Part shown: in pieces, positions 7,911 through 18,257 of the stretch
Layout: each line of letters begins with the position of its first letter
Position numbering within the stretch: position 1 is the first letter of the stretch
DNA from: an uncultured Gammaproteobacteria bacterium
Lineage (GTDB): Bacteria > Pseudomonadota > Gammaproteobacteria > JAADHQ01
Reading direction: 5' to 3'
NCBI GenBank assembly: GCA_947258755.1
Contig: CAMYJO010000021.1
Coordinates: 1 to 64,000, forward strand
Length of the DNA stretch: 64,000 bases
Translations under genes and position numbers: made by a program
The notes under the pieces: generated by a model
Told to the model about the DNA's origin: nothing
Databases searched by the model: none
Seen by the model: the letters and a program-made list of their open reading frames with translations, nothing else

Positions 7911-9086
7911 GTGAAACATATTACCAAAACCGCCTTATTCCTGTTTCAGTTTATCGCCATCGGACTCGCCGCTGCCTTTGTCATCCTGATCCTGAAACCT
8001 GAATTACTGAACAACATACGCCCCAAGGTTGAAATTCGCCAGCATGCGCCGACTGCGGTCGAGCACAACGTCACCCATAGCAATCCTACTGCGCCATTCT
8101 CGTATGCCACTGCCGTGCAACTGGCCGCGCCCTCGGTCGTCAATATCTACACCAGCAAGCTGGTGGCCAGACAACCCTCGGCCGAAGACCTGCTCAGACA
8201 TTACTTTAATGGCACAACCCCGGAAAGCTCGTCTGTGGAAACCAGTCTCGGCTCCGGCGTCATTATGACGCCGCAGGGACACATTATTACCAACAACCAC
8301 GTTATTTCGGGTGCCACAGAAATTCAGATATTATTGAATGATGGTAGGTCAGCCAGCGCGCAGATCGTCGGCAAAGACCCGGAAACTGACCTGGCCATTC
8401 TGAAAACCGACCTCGACTCTCTGCCTGTAATAACAGTAGGCGGATCAGACAAGCTGCAGGTGGGTGATGTGACCCTCGCTATTGGCAATCCCTATGGTGT
8501 CGGTCAAACCGTAACCCAAGGCATCGTCAGCGCAACCGGACGTAAACGCCTGGGCCTGAATACCTTTGAAAATTTCATCCAGACCGATGCCGCGATTAAT
8601 CCGGGTAATTCCGGCGGCGCACTGATCAACCCTCGTGGTGAACTAATCGGTATCAATTCCGCCATCTTCAGTAAAAGCGGCGGCTCACAGGGGATTGGTT
8701 TTGCGATACCGATAAACCTGGCACGCAAGGTCATGACAGAAATCATTGAAAAAGGTCATGTCGTGCGTGGTTGGCTTGGCGTACGCCTGCGTGATTTACC
8801 TGCTAATATTGCCCAAGGTCTGAATCTTCCGACACCGGGCGGCGTTATCGTCACCGGCCTGTTCGAGCATGGACCTGCATTGAATGCCGGACTGCAAGCC
8901 GGAGATATCCTGGTCAGTGTTAACAATCAAGCTATCCTGGATGCGCGCAGCCTGCTCGACGCAGTCGCCAAACAACCACCCGGCAGCATCATCGAACTCC
9001 AGGGCCAGCGTGATCAGCAAAAATTCAAAGCGAATATAGAGGTAACCCAGAGACCGGTGATGACTTATCGGAATTTACGCCGATAA
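7911..9086 (+). CDS. DegS/AlgW-like periplasmic serine protease
   Basis: A trypsin-like protease with one N-terminal membrane anchor (residues 9-28), the catalytic triad His130 (ITNNHV), Asp160 (ETDLAIL) and Ser234 (PGNSGGAL), and a single PDZ domain at about 280-365. One PDZ plus an anchor is the DegS/AlgW layout, as opposed to DegP/DegQ with two PDZ domains and a cleaved signal. The likely role is sensing misfolded porins and starting RseA/MucA-type anti-sigma cleavage; this is inferred. The start is GTG at 7911. Confidence 0.9.
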   Translation: MKHITKTALFLFQFIAIGLAAAFVILILKPELLNNIRPKVEIRQHAPTAVEHNVTHSNPTAPFSYATAVQLAAPSVVNIYTSKLVARQPSAEDLLRHYFNGTTPESSSVETSLGSGVIMTPQGHIITNNHVISGATEIQILLNDGRSASAQIVGKDPETDLAILKTDLDSLPVITVGGSDKLQVGDVTLAIGNPYGVGQTVTQGIVSATGRKRLGLNTFENFIQTDAAINPGNSGGALINPRGELIGINSAIFSKSGGSQGIGFAIPINLARKVMTEIIEKGHVVRGWLGVRLRDLPANIAQGLNLPTPGGVIVTGLFEHGPALNAGLQAGDILVSVNNQAILDARSLLDAVAKQPPGSIIELQGQRDQQKFKANIEVTQRPVMTYRNLRR

Positions 9087-9098
9087 ACAGCATATGAT

Positions 9099-9347
9099 CA
9101 CCACGAAGACACGAAGAAAAAAATACTCATTACGTCCCTGTAGGAGCGGCCCTTGGCCGCGATAAAAAAACAGTAGCGAGGGACGAGTGGCTAGTAGCTA
9201 GTAGCTAGAAAAATACCAGGATATTGGATCTGTTTAACCTAGCTACTAGCTACTAGCTACTAGCAACCCGCTACTATTTTATCGCGGCCAAGGGCCGCTC
9301 CTACAGCGTTAAAATGGGTGTTTGTTTTTCTTCGTGCCTTCGTGGTG
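9099..9347. repeat. Composite nested palindromic repeat, copy B
   Basis: The most intact copy, between the convergent protease gene and hisC. Outer arms: CACCACGAAG at 9099-9108 against CTTCGTGGTG at 9338-9347, extended by ACACGAAGAAAAA and TTTTTCTTCGTGC. Middle arms: GTAGGAGCGGCCCTTGGCCGCGATAAAA (9140-9167) against its near-perfect complement (about 9276-9303). Inner core: 9173-9274, rich in CTAGTAG units. The core is inverted relative to copies A and C. It fills most of the 317-base gap between genes. Confidence 0.9.
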
Positions 9348-9403
9348 AATACCAAGGCTAAAGAACTAAGCTGCCAAGAATACCTTCATACTAAACTCAA
9401 TAC

Positions 9404-10480
9404 TTAAAATCCATTTACAATCTCGATGAACTTGTCATTTTCTTCCGGCTTACCGACCGTCACCCGCAGGCAGTCCTGCAATAGACCACCCGCATTAGCA
9501 AGGTTCTTGATCAACACGCCACCAGACTTTAGCGCCTCAAATAAGGCGTTGGCACGACCATCACTAACACGGATCAGGATAAAGTTGGCTTCACTGGGAT
9601 AGACCGTCAGTCCTTTTATCGACATGAGCTGTGCATACAATCGACTACGTTCCTGCCTTATCAAATCGGTCTGCTGATCAAGCACGTCTTTGTGGCGTAA
9701 TGCAAACTCGGCGCTGACCTGGGTCAACACATTGATGTTGTAAGGCAGGCGTATCTTATCGAATTCCTGCAGTATGTCTGCAGGACCAGCAAGGTAACCG
9801 AGACGCAGGCCGGCCAGACCCATCTTCGAGACGGTACGCATCACCAATAAATTCGGATATTGCCCGAGGTTGGACATGAAACTGTCATCGGCAAAGGCGG
9901 CGTAGGCCTCATCGAGGACGACCAGGCCCGGAGCCAGGGTTAAAATTTCTTCGACTTGCTCACGTGCAAACATATTGCCGGTCGGATTATTCGGATAGGC
10001 CAGAAAAATGATCGCCGGTTTGTGTTCTGTAATCGCCGCCTTCATCGCCGCCATATCAAGGCTAAAATCATCCGCATGCAGAGGCACACCGACATACTGC
10101 ATACCGACAAAACGCGCGATCATGTTATACATGACAAAGCCCGGCTCCGGTGCCAGGATAACCCGATCCTTCGCAGCCACAGCCATGGCAATAATCTGGA
10201 TGATCTCATCCGAGCCATTACCGAGCATGACACTCATGCCGTCAGGAATAGCAAAGGCCGTGCGTATCTGCTGCTGTAATGAGCGGCTGCCCGGATCCGG
10301 ATAACGGTTCAGGGCCGTATCTTGCAATAAGGCCTGCCACTCCGTGATCATTTGCTGCGGCCAGGTATAGGGATTTTCCATAGCATCCAGTTTTATCATG
10401 TTCCCGGGATCAGGTACATGGTAGGCGGACAGCGCCTGTATTTCCGGGCGTATCCATTGTTTGATGAGTTTATTGGTCAT
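9404..10480 (-). CDS. hisC: Histidinol-phosphate aminotransferase
   Basis: A PLP enzyme converting imidazole acetol phosphate to histidinol phosphate with glutamate. It is a fold-type I aminotransferase of 358 residues. The substrate-binding AYPNNPTGN (161-169), the cofactor Asp in VVLDEAYAAF and the PLP lysine Lys219 in TVSKMGLAGLRLGY are all present. It is the last gene of a hisG-hisD-hisC run, 65 bases after hisD, with a GC-rich stem-loop in between. Confidence 0.95.
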   Translation of the reverse strand: MTNKLIKQWIRPEIQALSAYHVPDPGNMIKLDAMENPYTWPQQMITEWQALLQDTALNRYPDPGSRSLQQQIRTAFAIPDGMSVMLGNGSDEIIQIIAMAVAAKDRVILAPEPGFVMYNMIARFVGMQYVGVPLHADDFSLDMAAMKAAITEHKPAIIFLAYPNNPTGNMFAREQVEEILTLAPGLVVLDEAYAAFADDSFMSNLGQYPNLLVMRTVSKMGLAGLRLGYLAGPADILQEFDKIRLPYNINVLTQVSAEFALRHKDVLDQQTDLIRQERSRLYAQLMSIKGLTVYPSEANFILIRVSDGRANALFEALKSGGVLIKNLANAGGLLQDCLRVTVGKPEENDKFIEIVNGF

Positions 10481-10517
10481 GGTTAGACGTAAGCTAGTAA
10501 TTTAATTGTCGTTTAGC

Positions 10518-10534
10518 CCCTCCCTTAGGGAGGG
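10518..10534 (-). promoter_or_regulatory. Stem-loop between hisD and hisC
   Basis: A perfect 7-bp GC-rich stem, CCCTCCC / GGGAGGG, with a 3-base loop lies between the hisD stop and the hisC start. No T tract follows on the minus strand, so it is not a normal terminator. It may affect mRNA stability or lower hisC expression; the role is inferred only. Confidence 0.4.
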
Positions 10535-10545
10535 AGACAAGGGAA

Positions 10546-11847
10546 TCAATCTTTTATACGGTATTCAGCCGAACGCGCATGCGCAGTCAGGCCTTCGCCA
10601 CGTGATAGTACCGATGCCGTCTTACCCAATTCAGAAGCACCGTCGGCCGAACACATGATCAGGCTACTGCGTTTTTGAAAATCATAAACGCCGAGCGGTG
10701 ACGAAAAACGCGCCGTACGTGAGGTCGGCAACACATGATTGGGCCCGGCACAGTAATCTCCCAGCGCCTCGGCCGTATAGCGGCCCATGAAAATCGCACC
10801 GGCGTGACGAATACGCGCCGCCATGGCCTGTGGGTCTTCGACCGACAATTCCAAATGCTCGGGGGCAATGTAGTTGACCAGATCAATGGCTTCATCCATA
10901 TCCTTGACCTGTATCAACGCGCCACGTGCTGACAGTGAGGTGCTTATAATAGGTGCACGCTCCATCTGCGGCATCAGGCGTTCGATACTGGCGGCCAGGC
11001 GTTCGATAAAATCGGCATCGGGGCAGACCAGTATCGACTGCGCATCCTCATCATGCTCGGCCTGCGAAAACAGGTCCATCGCAATCCAGTCCGGATCGGT
11101 ATTGCCATCACAGACCACCAGTATTTCCGAGGGCCCGGCAATCATATCGATGCCGACAGTACCGAACACCATGCGCTTGGCGGTGGCGACATAGATATTA
11201 CCCGGACCGACAATCTTGTCGACCTGCGGAATGGACTCGGTACCATAAGCCAGCGCGGCCACGGCCTGCGCCCCGCCGACAGCGAACACCCGATCGACAC
11301 CGGCGATAGCCGCGGCAGCAAAGACCAGTTCATTGACTTCGCCATCCGGAGTCGGCACCACCATGATCAATTCGCCAACACCGGCGACCTTGGCCGGAAT
11401 CGCATTCATCAATACCGACGAGGGATAGGCCGCCTTGCCGCCGGGTACATACAGACCGACCCGGTCCAGGGCCGTGACCTGCTGACCCAGCAAGGTGCCA
11501 TCGTCTTCGGTATACGACCATGACTCCATTTTCTGGTGCTCGGCATACGCGCGAATGCGTGCGGCCGCCAGCTCCAGCGCCTCACGTTCTGCTGCCGGGA
11601 TCGCAGCCAGAGCCGACTGCAGGCGCTGTGCTGATATCTCCAGCTCCTGCATCGATGTCGCCTGCATGCGATCAAAACGATTGCTATATTCCAGCACGGC
11701 ACTGTCACCCTGCCGGCGAACGGCCGACAGGATTTCCATAACTGTACCGAGCACAGCATCATCCGACACCGACTCCCAGGCCAGCAGGTCTTTCAGGGTC
11801 TGCCGAAAGCCGGGATCAGCCGTATTTAAACGTTGAATAGAAGACAT
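10546..11847 (-). CDS. hisD: Histidinol dehydrogenase
   Basis: A zinc- and NAD-dependent enzyme of the last two steps of histidine synthesis (histidinol to histidine). At 433 residues it is full length. The family signature region [41 protein letters not shown] is seen as [11 protein letters not shown]...[10 protein letters not shown], containing zinc-ligand candidates Gln and His, and further catalytic residues lie in the [10 protein letters not shown] region. It is 14 bases downstream of hisG, so the two are co-transcribed. Confidence 0.96.
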   Translation of the reverse strand: MSSIQRLNTADPGFRQTLKDLLAWESVSDDAVLGTVMEILSAVRRQGDSAVLEYSNRFDRMQATSMQELEISAQRLQSALAAIPAAEREALELAAARIRAYAEHQKMESWSYTEDDGTLLGQQVTALDRVGLYVPGGKAAYPSSVLMNAIPAKVAGVGELIMVVPTPDGEVNELVFAAAAIAGVDRVFAVGGAQAVAALAYGTESIPQVDKIVGPGNIYVATAKRMVFGTVGIDMIAGPSEILVVCDGNTDPDWIAMDLFSQAEHDEDAQSILVCPDADFIERLAASIERLMPQMERAPIISTSLSARGALIQVKDMDEAIDLVNYIAPEHLELSVEDPQAMAARIRHAGAIFMGRYTAEALGDYCAGPNHVLPTSRTARFSSPLGVYDFQKRSSLIMCSADGASELGKTASVLSRGEGLTAHARSAEYRIKD

Positions 11848-11861
11848 GTTGGCCGTACCTG

Positions 11862-12509
11862 TTAACCGGCAGGACGGTTTTTGACAACCGCTTCCTGCAT
11901 CAGATCGATAAAGCGCCGGATGCGCTCGTGTTTCATTTTCATGGCGGCCTTGTTAACCACCAGGCGTGAACTGATATCGGCGATATGCTCCAGTGGCATC
12001 AGACCGTTGGCCTTCAGAGTATTGCCGGTATCGACGACATCGACAATGCGGTCGGCAAGACCGACCAGCGGCGCCAACTCCATCGAACCATAGAGCTTGA
12101 TCATTTCAACCTGCTTGCCCTGCTCGGCATAATAACGCTTGGTACAATTGACGAACTTGGTGGCGATACGCAAACGACCGTGCCCGCTCGGCACACCTTC
12201 TGGTCCGGCGACCATTAACTTGCAACGCGCTATTTCCAGGTCGAGCGGTTCATACAGACCTTCACCACCGTGCTCCATCAATACATCCTTGCCGGCTACA
12301 CCAACTTCTGCTGCACCGTATTGCACATAGGTCGGCACGTCGGTGGCGCGAATGATCACCAGCTTGACGTCTTCCTGGTTGGTATCCAGGATTAATTTGC
12401 GACTGGTTTCCGGGTCATCGACAGGCTCGATACCGGCGTGCGCAAGCAATGGCATCGTTTCTTTAAAGATGCGCCCTTTTGATAAAGCTATTGTAAAAAT
12501 ATCTTTCAT
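11862..12509 (-). CDS. hisG: ATP phosphoribosyltransferase, short form (HisG-S)
   Basis: Catalyses the first step of histidine synthesis, ATP + PRPP to phosphoribosyl-ATP. At 215 residues it is the short form lacking the C-terminal histidine-sensing domain, with a PRPP-binding stretch [13 protein letters not shown]. Short-form enzymes normally need HisZ as the regulatory subunit; no hisZ is in this window, so one is expected elsewhere. It is 32 bases after murA on the same strand, as in pseudomonads. Confidence 0.94.
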   Translation of the reverse strand: MKDIFTIALSKGRIFKETMPLLAHAGIEPVDDPETSRKLILDTNQEDVKLVIIRATDVPTYVQYGAAEVGVAGKDVLMEHGGEGLYEPLDLEIARCKLMVAGPEGVPSGHGRLRIATKFVNCTKRYYAEQGKQVEMIKLYGSMELAPLVGLADRIVDVVDTGNTLKANGLMPLEHIADISSRLVVNKAAMKMKHERIRRFIDLMQEAVVKNRPAG

Positions 12510-12541
12510 ACTTGATTCTACTGTATTGCTAACACGGTTGA

Positions 12542-14090
<1,549 letters not shown>

Positions 14091-14114
14091 TATCTAGCAA
14101 ACCATTCGTTAGAG

Positions 14115-14134
14115 AAAAAGACCGCAGACCGGTC
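14115..14134 (-). terminator. Probable terminator or attenuator between mlaB and ibaG
   Basis: On the minus strand a short GC-rich stem, GACCG GTCTG CGGTC, is followed directly by TTTTTC. The stem has only 5 bp, so strength is uncertain. With the adjacent 22-bp dyad it forms a structured leader right before ibaG. Confidence 0.45.
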
Positions 14135-14155
14135 AAGTGCTGTTAACAGCGCTTG
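14134..14155. promoter_or_regulatory. 22-bp near-perfect dyad between mlaB and ibaG
   Basis: CAAGTGCTGTTAACAGCGCTTG is a palindrome with one T/G mismatch pair, centred on TTAA. It could be an operator or an RNA hairpin. A second stem-loop (gaaat/ccgtt with aacgg/atttc) lies at about 14185-14211 in the same 160-base gap. Confidence 0.45.
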
Positions 14156-14250
14156 AGCAAAATCCCGGAGAGGCAATGATATAGAAATTCCGTTAAAAAC
14201 GGGAGGATTTCCGTCTACTTTTTACAATTAACCGGTGAATTTGATGGGAT

Positions 14251-14559
14251 TTATGCTATAGAACGCGAAAGTGGCAGGATCCCATCCAGTCCACTGACCC
14301 TGACGATAGCCAGCATCTGCTCGGGGATATCCAGAAACTGCAGTGATTTTCCGTGCTCTCGGGCCAGGCGTAACCACTCAAGCAGCATCGCCACGCCGGC
14401 ACTATCGGCACGCGAAACCTGATCGAGCCTGATCACCAACTGATCATTGCCCTGGACTAATGGCATAAAAACCCCACTCAGACCGGGCACGGACTGAAAG
14501 CTGAGCTCTCCACTCAATTCGTATTGCTGCTCATTGTTTTTTTTCAGGGCTGCATCCAT
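14251..14559 (-). CDS. mlaB: MlaB, STAS-domain subunit of the Mla transporter
   Basis: A 102-residue STAS protein that binds the MlaF ATPase and stabilises the MlaFEDB complex on the inner membrane. The conserved loop is RADSAGVAMLLEWLRLA, with the Asp-Ser pair typical of STAS proteins. It follows mlaD by only 23 bases; in the usual operon mlaC lies between the two, so there is no room for mlaC here. Last mla gene before a terminator-like structure. Confidence 0.9.
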   Translation of the reverse strand: MDAALKKNNEQQYELSGELSFQSVPGLSGVFMPLVQGNDQLVIRLDQVSRADSAGVAMLLEWLRLAREHGKSLQFLDIPEQMLAIVRVSGLDGILPLSRSIA

Positions 14560-14582
14560 TTTCCGATTCCTATCATTTAGTT

Positions 14583-15050
14583 CTACTCGCCGCTTTCCGC
14601 TTCCTGTATCAGGAACTTGCCGACCATGCGCTCAAGCACAAAGGCAGACTGGGTTTCATCGATCACATCACCGTCTGTAAAGCTCTCCTCCGAACCACCA
14701 GGTTGCAGGCTGATATACTGCTCGCCGAGCAGGCCGGCCGTATAGATGCTAGCACTACTGTCATTCGGAATACGGCTATGCTTGCTGTTAATATGCAGGG
14801 TAACGACGGCCTCAAGCAGTTCATCATCGTAATCGATACTGTCCACCCTGCCGACACGAACGCCGCTGATACGTACCGGCGAACGTTCTTTCAGACCACC
14901 GATATTATCGAAGCGTGCCTTGAGGATATAGGTATCCCGTTCCGTCAGCGCCGTGATATTACTGACCTTCATTGCCAGCATAAAAAATGCGGCGATACCC
15001 AACGCAATGAATATCCCTACCAGTATCTCTACTGTTCTGCTTGTTTGCAT
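14583..15050 (-). CDS. mlaD: MlaD, MCE-domain lipid-binding subunit
   Basis: A periplasmic MCE hexamer subunit anchored to the inner membrane; it binds phospholipids. The start is placed at MQTSRTVEILVG (ATG at 15050), one base after the mlaE stop, not at the TTG used in the ORF track. One N-terminal helix (VGIFIALGIAAFFMLAM) precedes an MCE domain with the signature VRISGVRVGRVDSIDYD. The C terminus includes LLGEQYISLQPGG. Operon mlaFEDB. Confidence 0.94.
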   Translation of the reverse strand: MQTSRTVEILVGIFIALGIAAFFMLAMKVSNITALTERDTYILKARFDNIGGLKERSPVRISGVRVGRVDSIDYDDELLEAVVTLHINSKHSRIPNDSSASIYTAGLLGEQYISLQPGGSEESFTDGDVIDETQSAFVLERMVGKFLIQEAESGE

Positions 15051-15051
15051 G

Positions 15052-15834
15052 CTAGTTATCTCCAAACATGATTGCAGTCAATATAAAATCCAGACCCAAC
15101 ACGGCAAAGGCCGTGTGCACTACTGTCCGGGTCGTTGCCCGACTTACACCTTCGGTCGTCGGTACAGCCTTATAGCCCTCAAACACGGCTATCCAGGCAG
15201 CTACCATTCCAAAGACAATACTCTTGATGACGCCATTAACGACGTCTGCATCCAGCGCTACCTTATGCTGCATCTGCGACCAGAAGGCACCATCATCGAC
15301 ACCCAACATACCAACCCCGACGATATAGCTACCGAGGATACCAACCGCGCTGAACATCGCCGCCAGTAAGGGCATGGAAATCAGGCCGGCCACATAACGC
15401 GGTACCACGACACGTTTGACCGGATCCACGGCCATCATTTCCATTACCGACAACTGATCAGTTGCCTTCATCAATCCGATCTCGGCCGTCAACGCGGAAC
15501 CGGCGCGACCCGAGAACAGCAATGCAGTCAGCACCGGGCCCAGTTCGCGTACTAGCGACAGGGCCACCACCGGTCCCAACGAATCTTCAGTGCCAAAATC
15601 CACCAGTGTGTTGTACATCTGCAGACCCAACACCATGCCGACAGTAAGGCCGGAAATAACAATAATTGCCAATGATAATACACCGACCGAATAGAGCTCA
15701 TGCACCAACAAACGGGGATGCCGAATCAGGCTCGGGATACCCATCAGGATTTGTAGCAAGAATAACGAGGCTTCGCCCAGACGCTGAAATACGCGCATGC
15801 CCGATTGACCCAGGTTCTGCAGCCACATCAGCAT
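15052..15834 (-). CDS. mlaE: MlaE, permease subunit of the Mla transporter
   Basis: An integral membrane permease that, with MlaF, moves phospholipids between MlaD and the inner membrane. The 260 residues contain about five to six membrane segments and the family-typical LVRELGPVLTALLFSGRAGSALTAEIGLMKATDQL coupling region. The ATG at 15834 overlaps the mlaF stop, which supports coupled translation. Confidence 0.95.
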   Translation of the reverse strand: MLMWLQNLGQSGMRVFQRLGEASLFLLQILMGIPSLIRHPRLLVHELYSVGVLSLAIIVISGLTVGMVLGLQMYNTLVDFGTEDSLGPVVALSLVRELGPVLTALLFSGRAGSALTAEIGLMKATDQLSVMEMMAVDPVKRVVVPRYVAGLISMPLLAAMFSAVGILGSYIVGVGMLGVDDGAFWSQMQHKVALDADVVNGVIKSIVFGMVAAWIAVFEGYKAVPTTEGVSRATTRTVVHTAFAVLGLDFILTAIMFGDN

Positions 15835-16664
15835 CAGTCAAGACCTTCCAGCAGATCCTCAGCAAAAGGAGGCGCCGGATAGTGGAATGGCACCGGGCCG
15901 TCAGGCGAGGCATGCATGAATTGGCCGACCCAGTCAGAATCAGAATTCTGCAGCTGTTCAGGACCACCGCTACCGACGACCTTGCCGTCCGAGATCATGT
16001 ACAACTGGTCCGAGATCGCACAAACCTCCTGCACATCATGCGAGACGATGATAGTGGTCATACCCAGGCTGTCATTCAGCAGGCGAATCAATTGCATGAT
16101 GACCCCCACCGTAATCGGGTCCTGACCGGTAAATGGCTCATCGTACATCATCATCATTGGGTCCAGTGCAATCGCCCGGGCCAGGGCCACGCGCCTGGCC
16201 ATACCGCCGGACAGTTCCGCAGGCATTAGATCGCGGGCGCCACGCAGGCCAACGGCCTGTAATTTCATTAACACCAGAGTGCGAATCAGCGATTCCGATA
16301 AATCGGTATGTTCACGAACCGGAAAGGCTACATTTTCGAAAACCGACAGATGGGTAAACAGTGCGCCGCTCTGGAACAGCATGCCCATACGTTTACGTAG
16401 TTGGTACAGATCTTTGTTACTGAGAGAATGGATATTCTGACCCGCTACCGTCAAGGTCCCCTGCGCGGGCGCTATCTGGCCGCCGATCAGGCGTAGTAAA
16501 GTGGTCTTGCCACAACCACTGGGGCCCATAATAGTAGTGATTTTACCGTGAGGAATTTCAATATTGACGCCATCCAGGATTTTTCTCGAACCGCGTGCAT
16601 AATGCAGATCGTTAATGCGCACCAACATTTCATCCTGCTGCTGTGCTTTCTTAGTATCCAACAT
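15834..16664 (-). CDS. mlaF: MlaF, ATPase subunit of the Mla transporter
   Basis: ABC ATPase with Walker A GPSGCGKTT, signature LSGGMARR and Walker B MMMYDEPF, then the C-terminal extension GPVPFHYPAPPF typical of MlaF. I place the start at MLDTKKAQQQDE (16664). It has AAGG about 11 bases upstream, and a promoter-like -10 at 16704-16709 would put the transcript start below the ORF-track start at 16736. MLVRINDL at 16628 is the other option. First gene of mlaFEDB. Confidence 0.93.
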   Translation of the reverse strand: MLDTKKAQQQDEMLVRINDLHYARGSRKILDGVNIEIPHGKITTIMGPSGCGKTTLLRLIGGQIAPAQGTLTVAGQNIHSLSNKDLYQLRKRMGMLFQSGALFTHLSVFENVAFPVREHTDLSESLIRTLVLMKLQAVGLRGARDLMPAELSGGMARRVALARAIALDPMMMMYDEPFTGQDPITVGVIMQLIRLLNDSLGMTTIIVSHDVQEVCAISDQLYMISDGKVVGSGGPEQLQNSDSDWVGQFMHASPDGPVPFHYPAPPFAEDLLEGLD

Positions 16665-16703
16665 GTTGTCGATAGCCTTAAATAGCATCCCCCGATGGCC
16701 TGA

Positions 16704-16733
16704 ATTATAAGGCTTATAAGAACAGTATGCGAA
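16704..16733 (-). promoter_or_regulatory. Candidate sigma-70 promoter of mlaFEDB
   Basis: On the minus strand TTCGCA (16728-16733) is followed after 18 bases by a perfect TATAAT (16704-16709). Predicted transcription starts near 16697, which leaves a leader of about 33 bases before the chosen mlaF ATG. Confidence 0.5.
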
Positions 16734-16805
16734 CATTATCTGTATTCAGTGGGGTGCAGATATATTGTCTGGAAAAGCTACTTTTTCAGCTACTCCCGAA
16801 TACAC

Positions 16806-16823
16806 CCCCTATTGAATTAGGGG
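16806..16823 (-). promoter_or_regulatory. Stem-loop at the end of the DUF302 pair
   Basis: CCCCTA / TAGGGG with a 6-base loop overlaps the stop codon of the downstream DUF302 gene. No T tract follows on the minus strand, so termination is uncertain. It could separate this pair from mlaFEDB. Confidence 0.3.
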
Positions 16824-17275
16824 ATGGGTCGAGTGGCCTTGCGGATGACCTTATCGACATCGGACTGCCAGCGTGAAACCATTGCCAGGTACTCGCGATC
16901 ACGTGCTGCCTTTTTCAGCATATTAAAGGGCATACCCTGCAAATAGATTTTATCCTCATCTTCATAGACCGTTATAGACAGCGGCAGGAAGACTGTAAAT
17001 TGCGGGTAGCGCTGCTGGACGATATCAAAATCCAACGGATTGCCAAAAAAAATGATGCGATAACGGTCGATTGTGTAGCCGGCCTTTCCCAGGCCTTGAT
17101 CCAATGCCTGGATCCTGGTGACCTTATAGCCCTTGTTAGCCAGCTCCTGCTGAACTTTCGTCATCGTATCCGGAAAATCATTTCGTGATTCTACCCCGTC
17201 AGATAAATTACAGGCGGATAACAGTATGCAGACAAATAATACGGACGGGCCCGTGACTGTGAAACGATTTTTCAT
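16817..17275 (-). CDS. DUF302-family lipoprotein
   Basis: A 152-residue protein with a lipoprotein signal ending in LLSAC (Cys at about 22), so likely a periplasmic lipoprotein. The rest fits a DUF302 domain: an amphipathic start (TMTKVQQELANKGYKV), a hydrophobic core RIIFFGNPLDFDIVQQRYPQFTVFLPLSITVYED and a long C-terminal helix. It overlaps the upstream paralogue by four bases (ATGA). The function of the family is unknown; it occurs near sulfur and heavy-metal genes in some bacteria, which I cannot test here. Confidence 0.75.
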   Translation of the reverse strand: MKNRFTVTGPSVLFVCILLSACNLSDGVESRNDFPDTMTKVQQELANKGYKVTRIQALDQGLGKAGYTIDRYRIIFFGNPLDFDIVQQRYPQFTVFLPLSITVYEDEDKIYLQGMPFNMLKKAARDREYLAMVSRWQSDVDKVIRKATRPIP

Positions 17276-17736
17276 AGCGTCGCTTCCTCAATGACGCTTT
17301 TCATAGCTGTAGAAATCTGATCGCACAGACCATTCAATTTATTATTGCCATGCCCCTTGACCAATTGCGGATTGAGATAATAAATACTGACCTTTCCCGC
17401 TTTCTCAATCAATGTCAGCCTGCATGGCAACATGAAGCCAATGCGTTTGTCGAACTGAATCGCCTTATGGGCCACTGCAAAATTACAGAAATACAATACA
17501 CGGAAGTGCGGATCTTCGGCGCCACCCAAACCATCCTTGAGAGTCTGTTCACGCAGAAAACGAAAATTATTATTCACCAGTGCTTGCTTGATATTCTGGA
17601 TGGTCTTGCGCATACCATGGGGCGAATCCACAGAAATCAACATCGGCGGTTTGCTTGTCGAGGCAATACCCGTAGCCAGCAGGATGAAACCAGCAAACAC
17701 AATAACGGCAAAGGAATAAATCCTTCGATGATTCAT
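17272..17736 (-). CDS. DUF302-family exported protein
   Basis: A 154-residue secreted or anchored protein with an N-terminal hydrophobic segment (FAVIVFAGFILLATGIAS). The DUF302 core is seen in SVDSPHGMRKTIQNIKQALVNNNFRF and the later RVLYFCNFAVAHKAIQFDKRIGFMLPCRLTLIEKAGKVSIYYLNPQL. Compared with the downstream paralogue it has no lipobox and keeps two cysteines (CNF, PCR). The two genes are a translationally coupled tandem pair. No function is assigned. Confidence 0.78.
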   Translation of the reverse strand: MNHRRIYSFAVIVFAGFILLATGIASTSKPPMLISVDSPHGMRKTIQNIKQALVNNNFRFLREQTLKDGLGGAEDPHFRVLYFCNFAVAHKAIQFDKRIGFMLPCRLTLIEKAGKVSIYYLNPQLVKGHGNNKLNGLCDQISTAMKSVIEEATL

Positions 17737-18257
17737 AATTACTCCTTCCTTAGAGATTTAGCGATAAATGATTAAGCAATGATGCAAATCTATAAGGCTG
17801 ACTTTACAGAGCAACCATTATCTACACCAGCATTCAGCGTGCTGCATGATACATCACATTCCTAAATATTGTACTTACTTTTTTCAGGAAATTTGACAAC
17901 GATGTTAATAAGATTCAACTAGAAAAACAGGCAACTGACCAATGTGCAGAATTGTTAATCTGATCTAATCGTATAGCGCGTGTATAAATTGTTTATTATT
18001 AAACAATCCCAATAAAAAAGCTTGACAGGTAAAAGCAACAGACTGTGCAAAGGCCAGTGTTTTTATGATATGAAGTAAAATTTTTCTGCAATAATTTATA
18101 CCTAATAAATATCTTTTCCGCGTTGCATGACAGGCTGGTAGCTGCCAAGGTTTACATTCTGGCCGAGGCTGATGACCCACCCTTAGGGCGCTTCCTTGTA
18201 ATTTGTTCATGATGACACTATATATCTATTTCCGTAGTTTATTGTTGAGTATTAGAC
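17737..18257. other. 521-base intergenic region, no clear gene
   Basis: Lies between divergent DUF302 and cnoX genes and is AT-rich. It holds a 20-bp dyad, ATTGTTTA ttat TAAACAAT (17988-18007), with no T tract on either side. An 81-codon minus-strand ORF (17965-18210) has no recognisable motif and unlike composition, so I treat it as chance. Promoters for both flanking genes must lie here. Confidence 0.4.

Noticed and set aside
9099-9347. CRISPR-like array in the CTAGTAG-rich core
   Set aside because: Units are short, tandem and palindromic with no spacers of constant length, and there are no cas genes in the window.
17965-18210. 81-codon - strand ORF in the gap before cnoX
   Set aside because: No motif, mixed composition, no clear ribosome-binding site; likely chance in a long gap, though not excluded.
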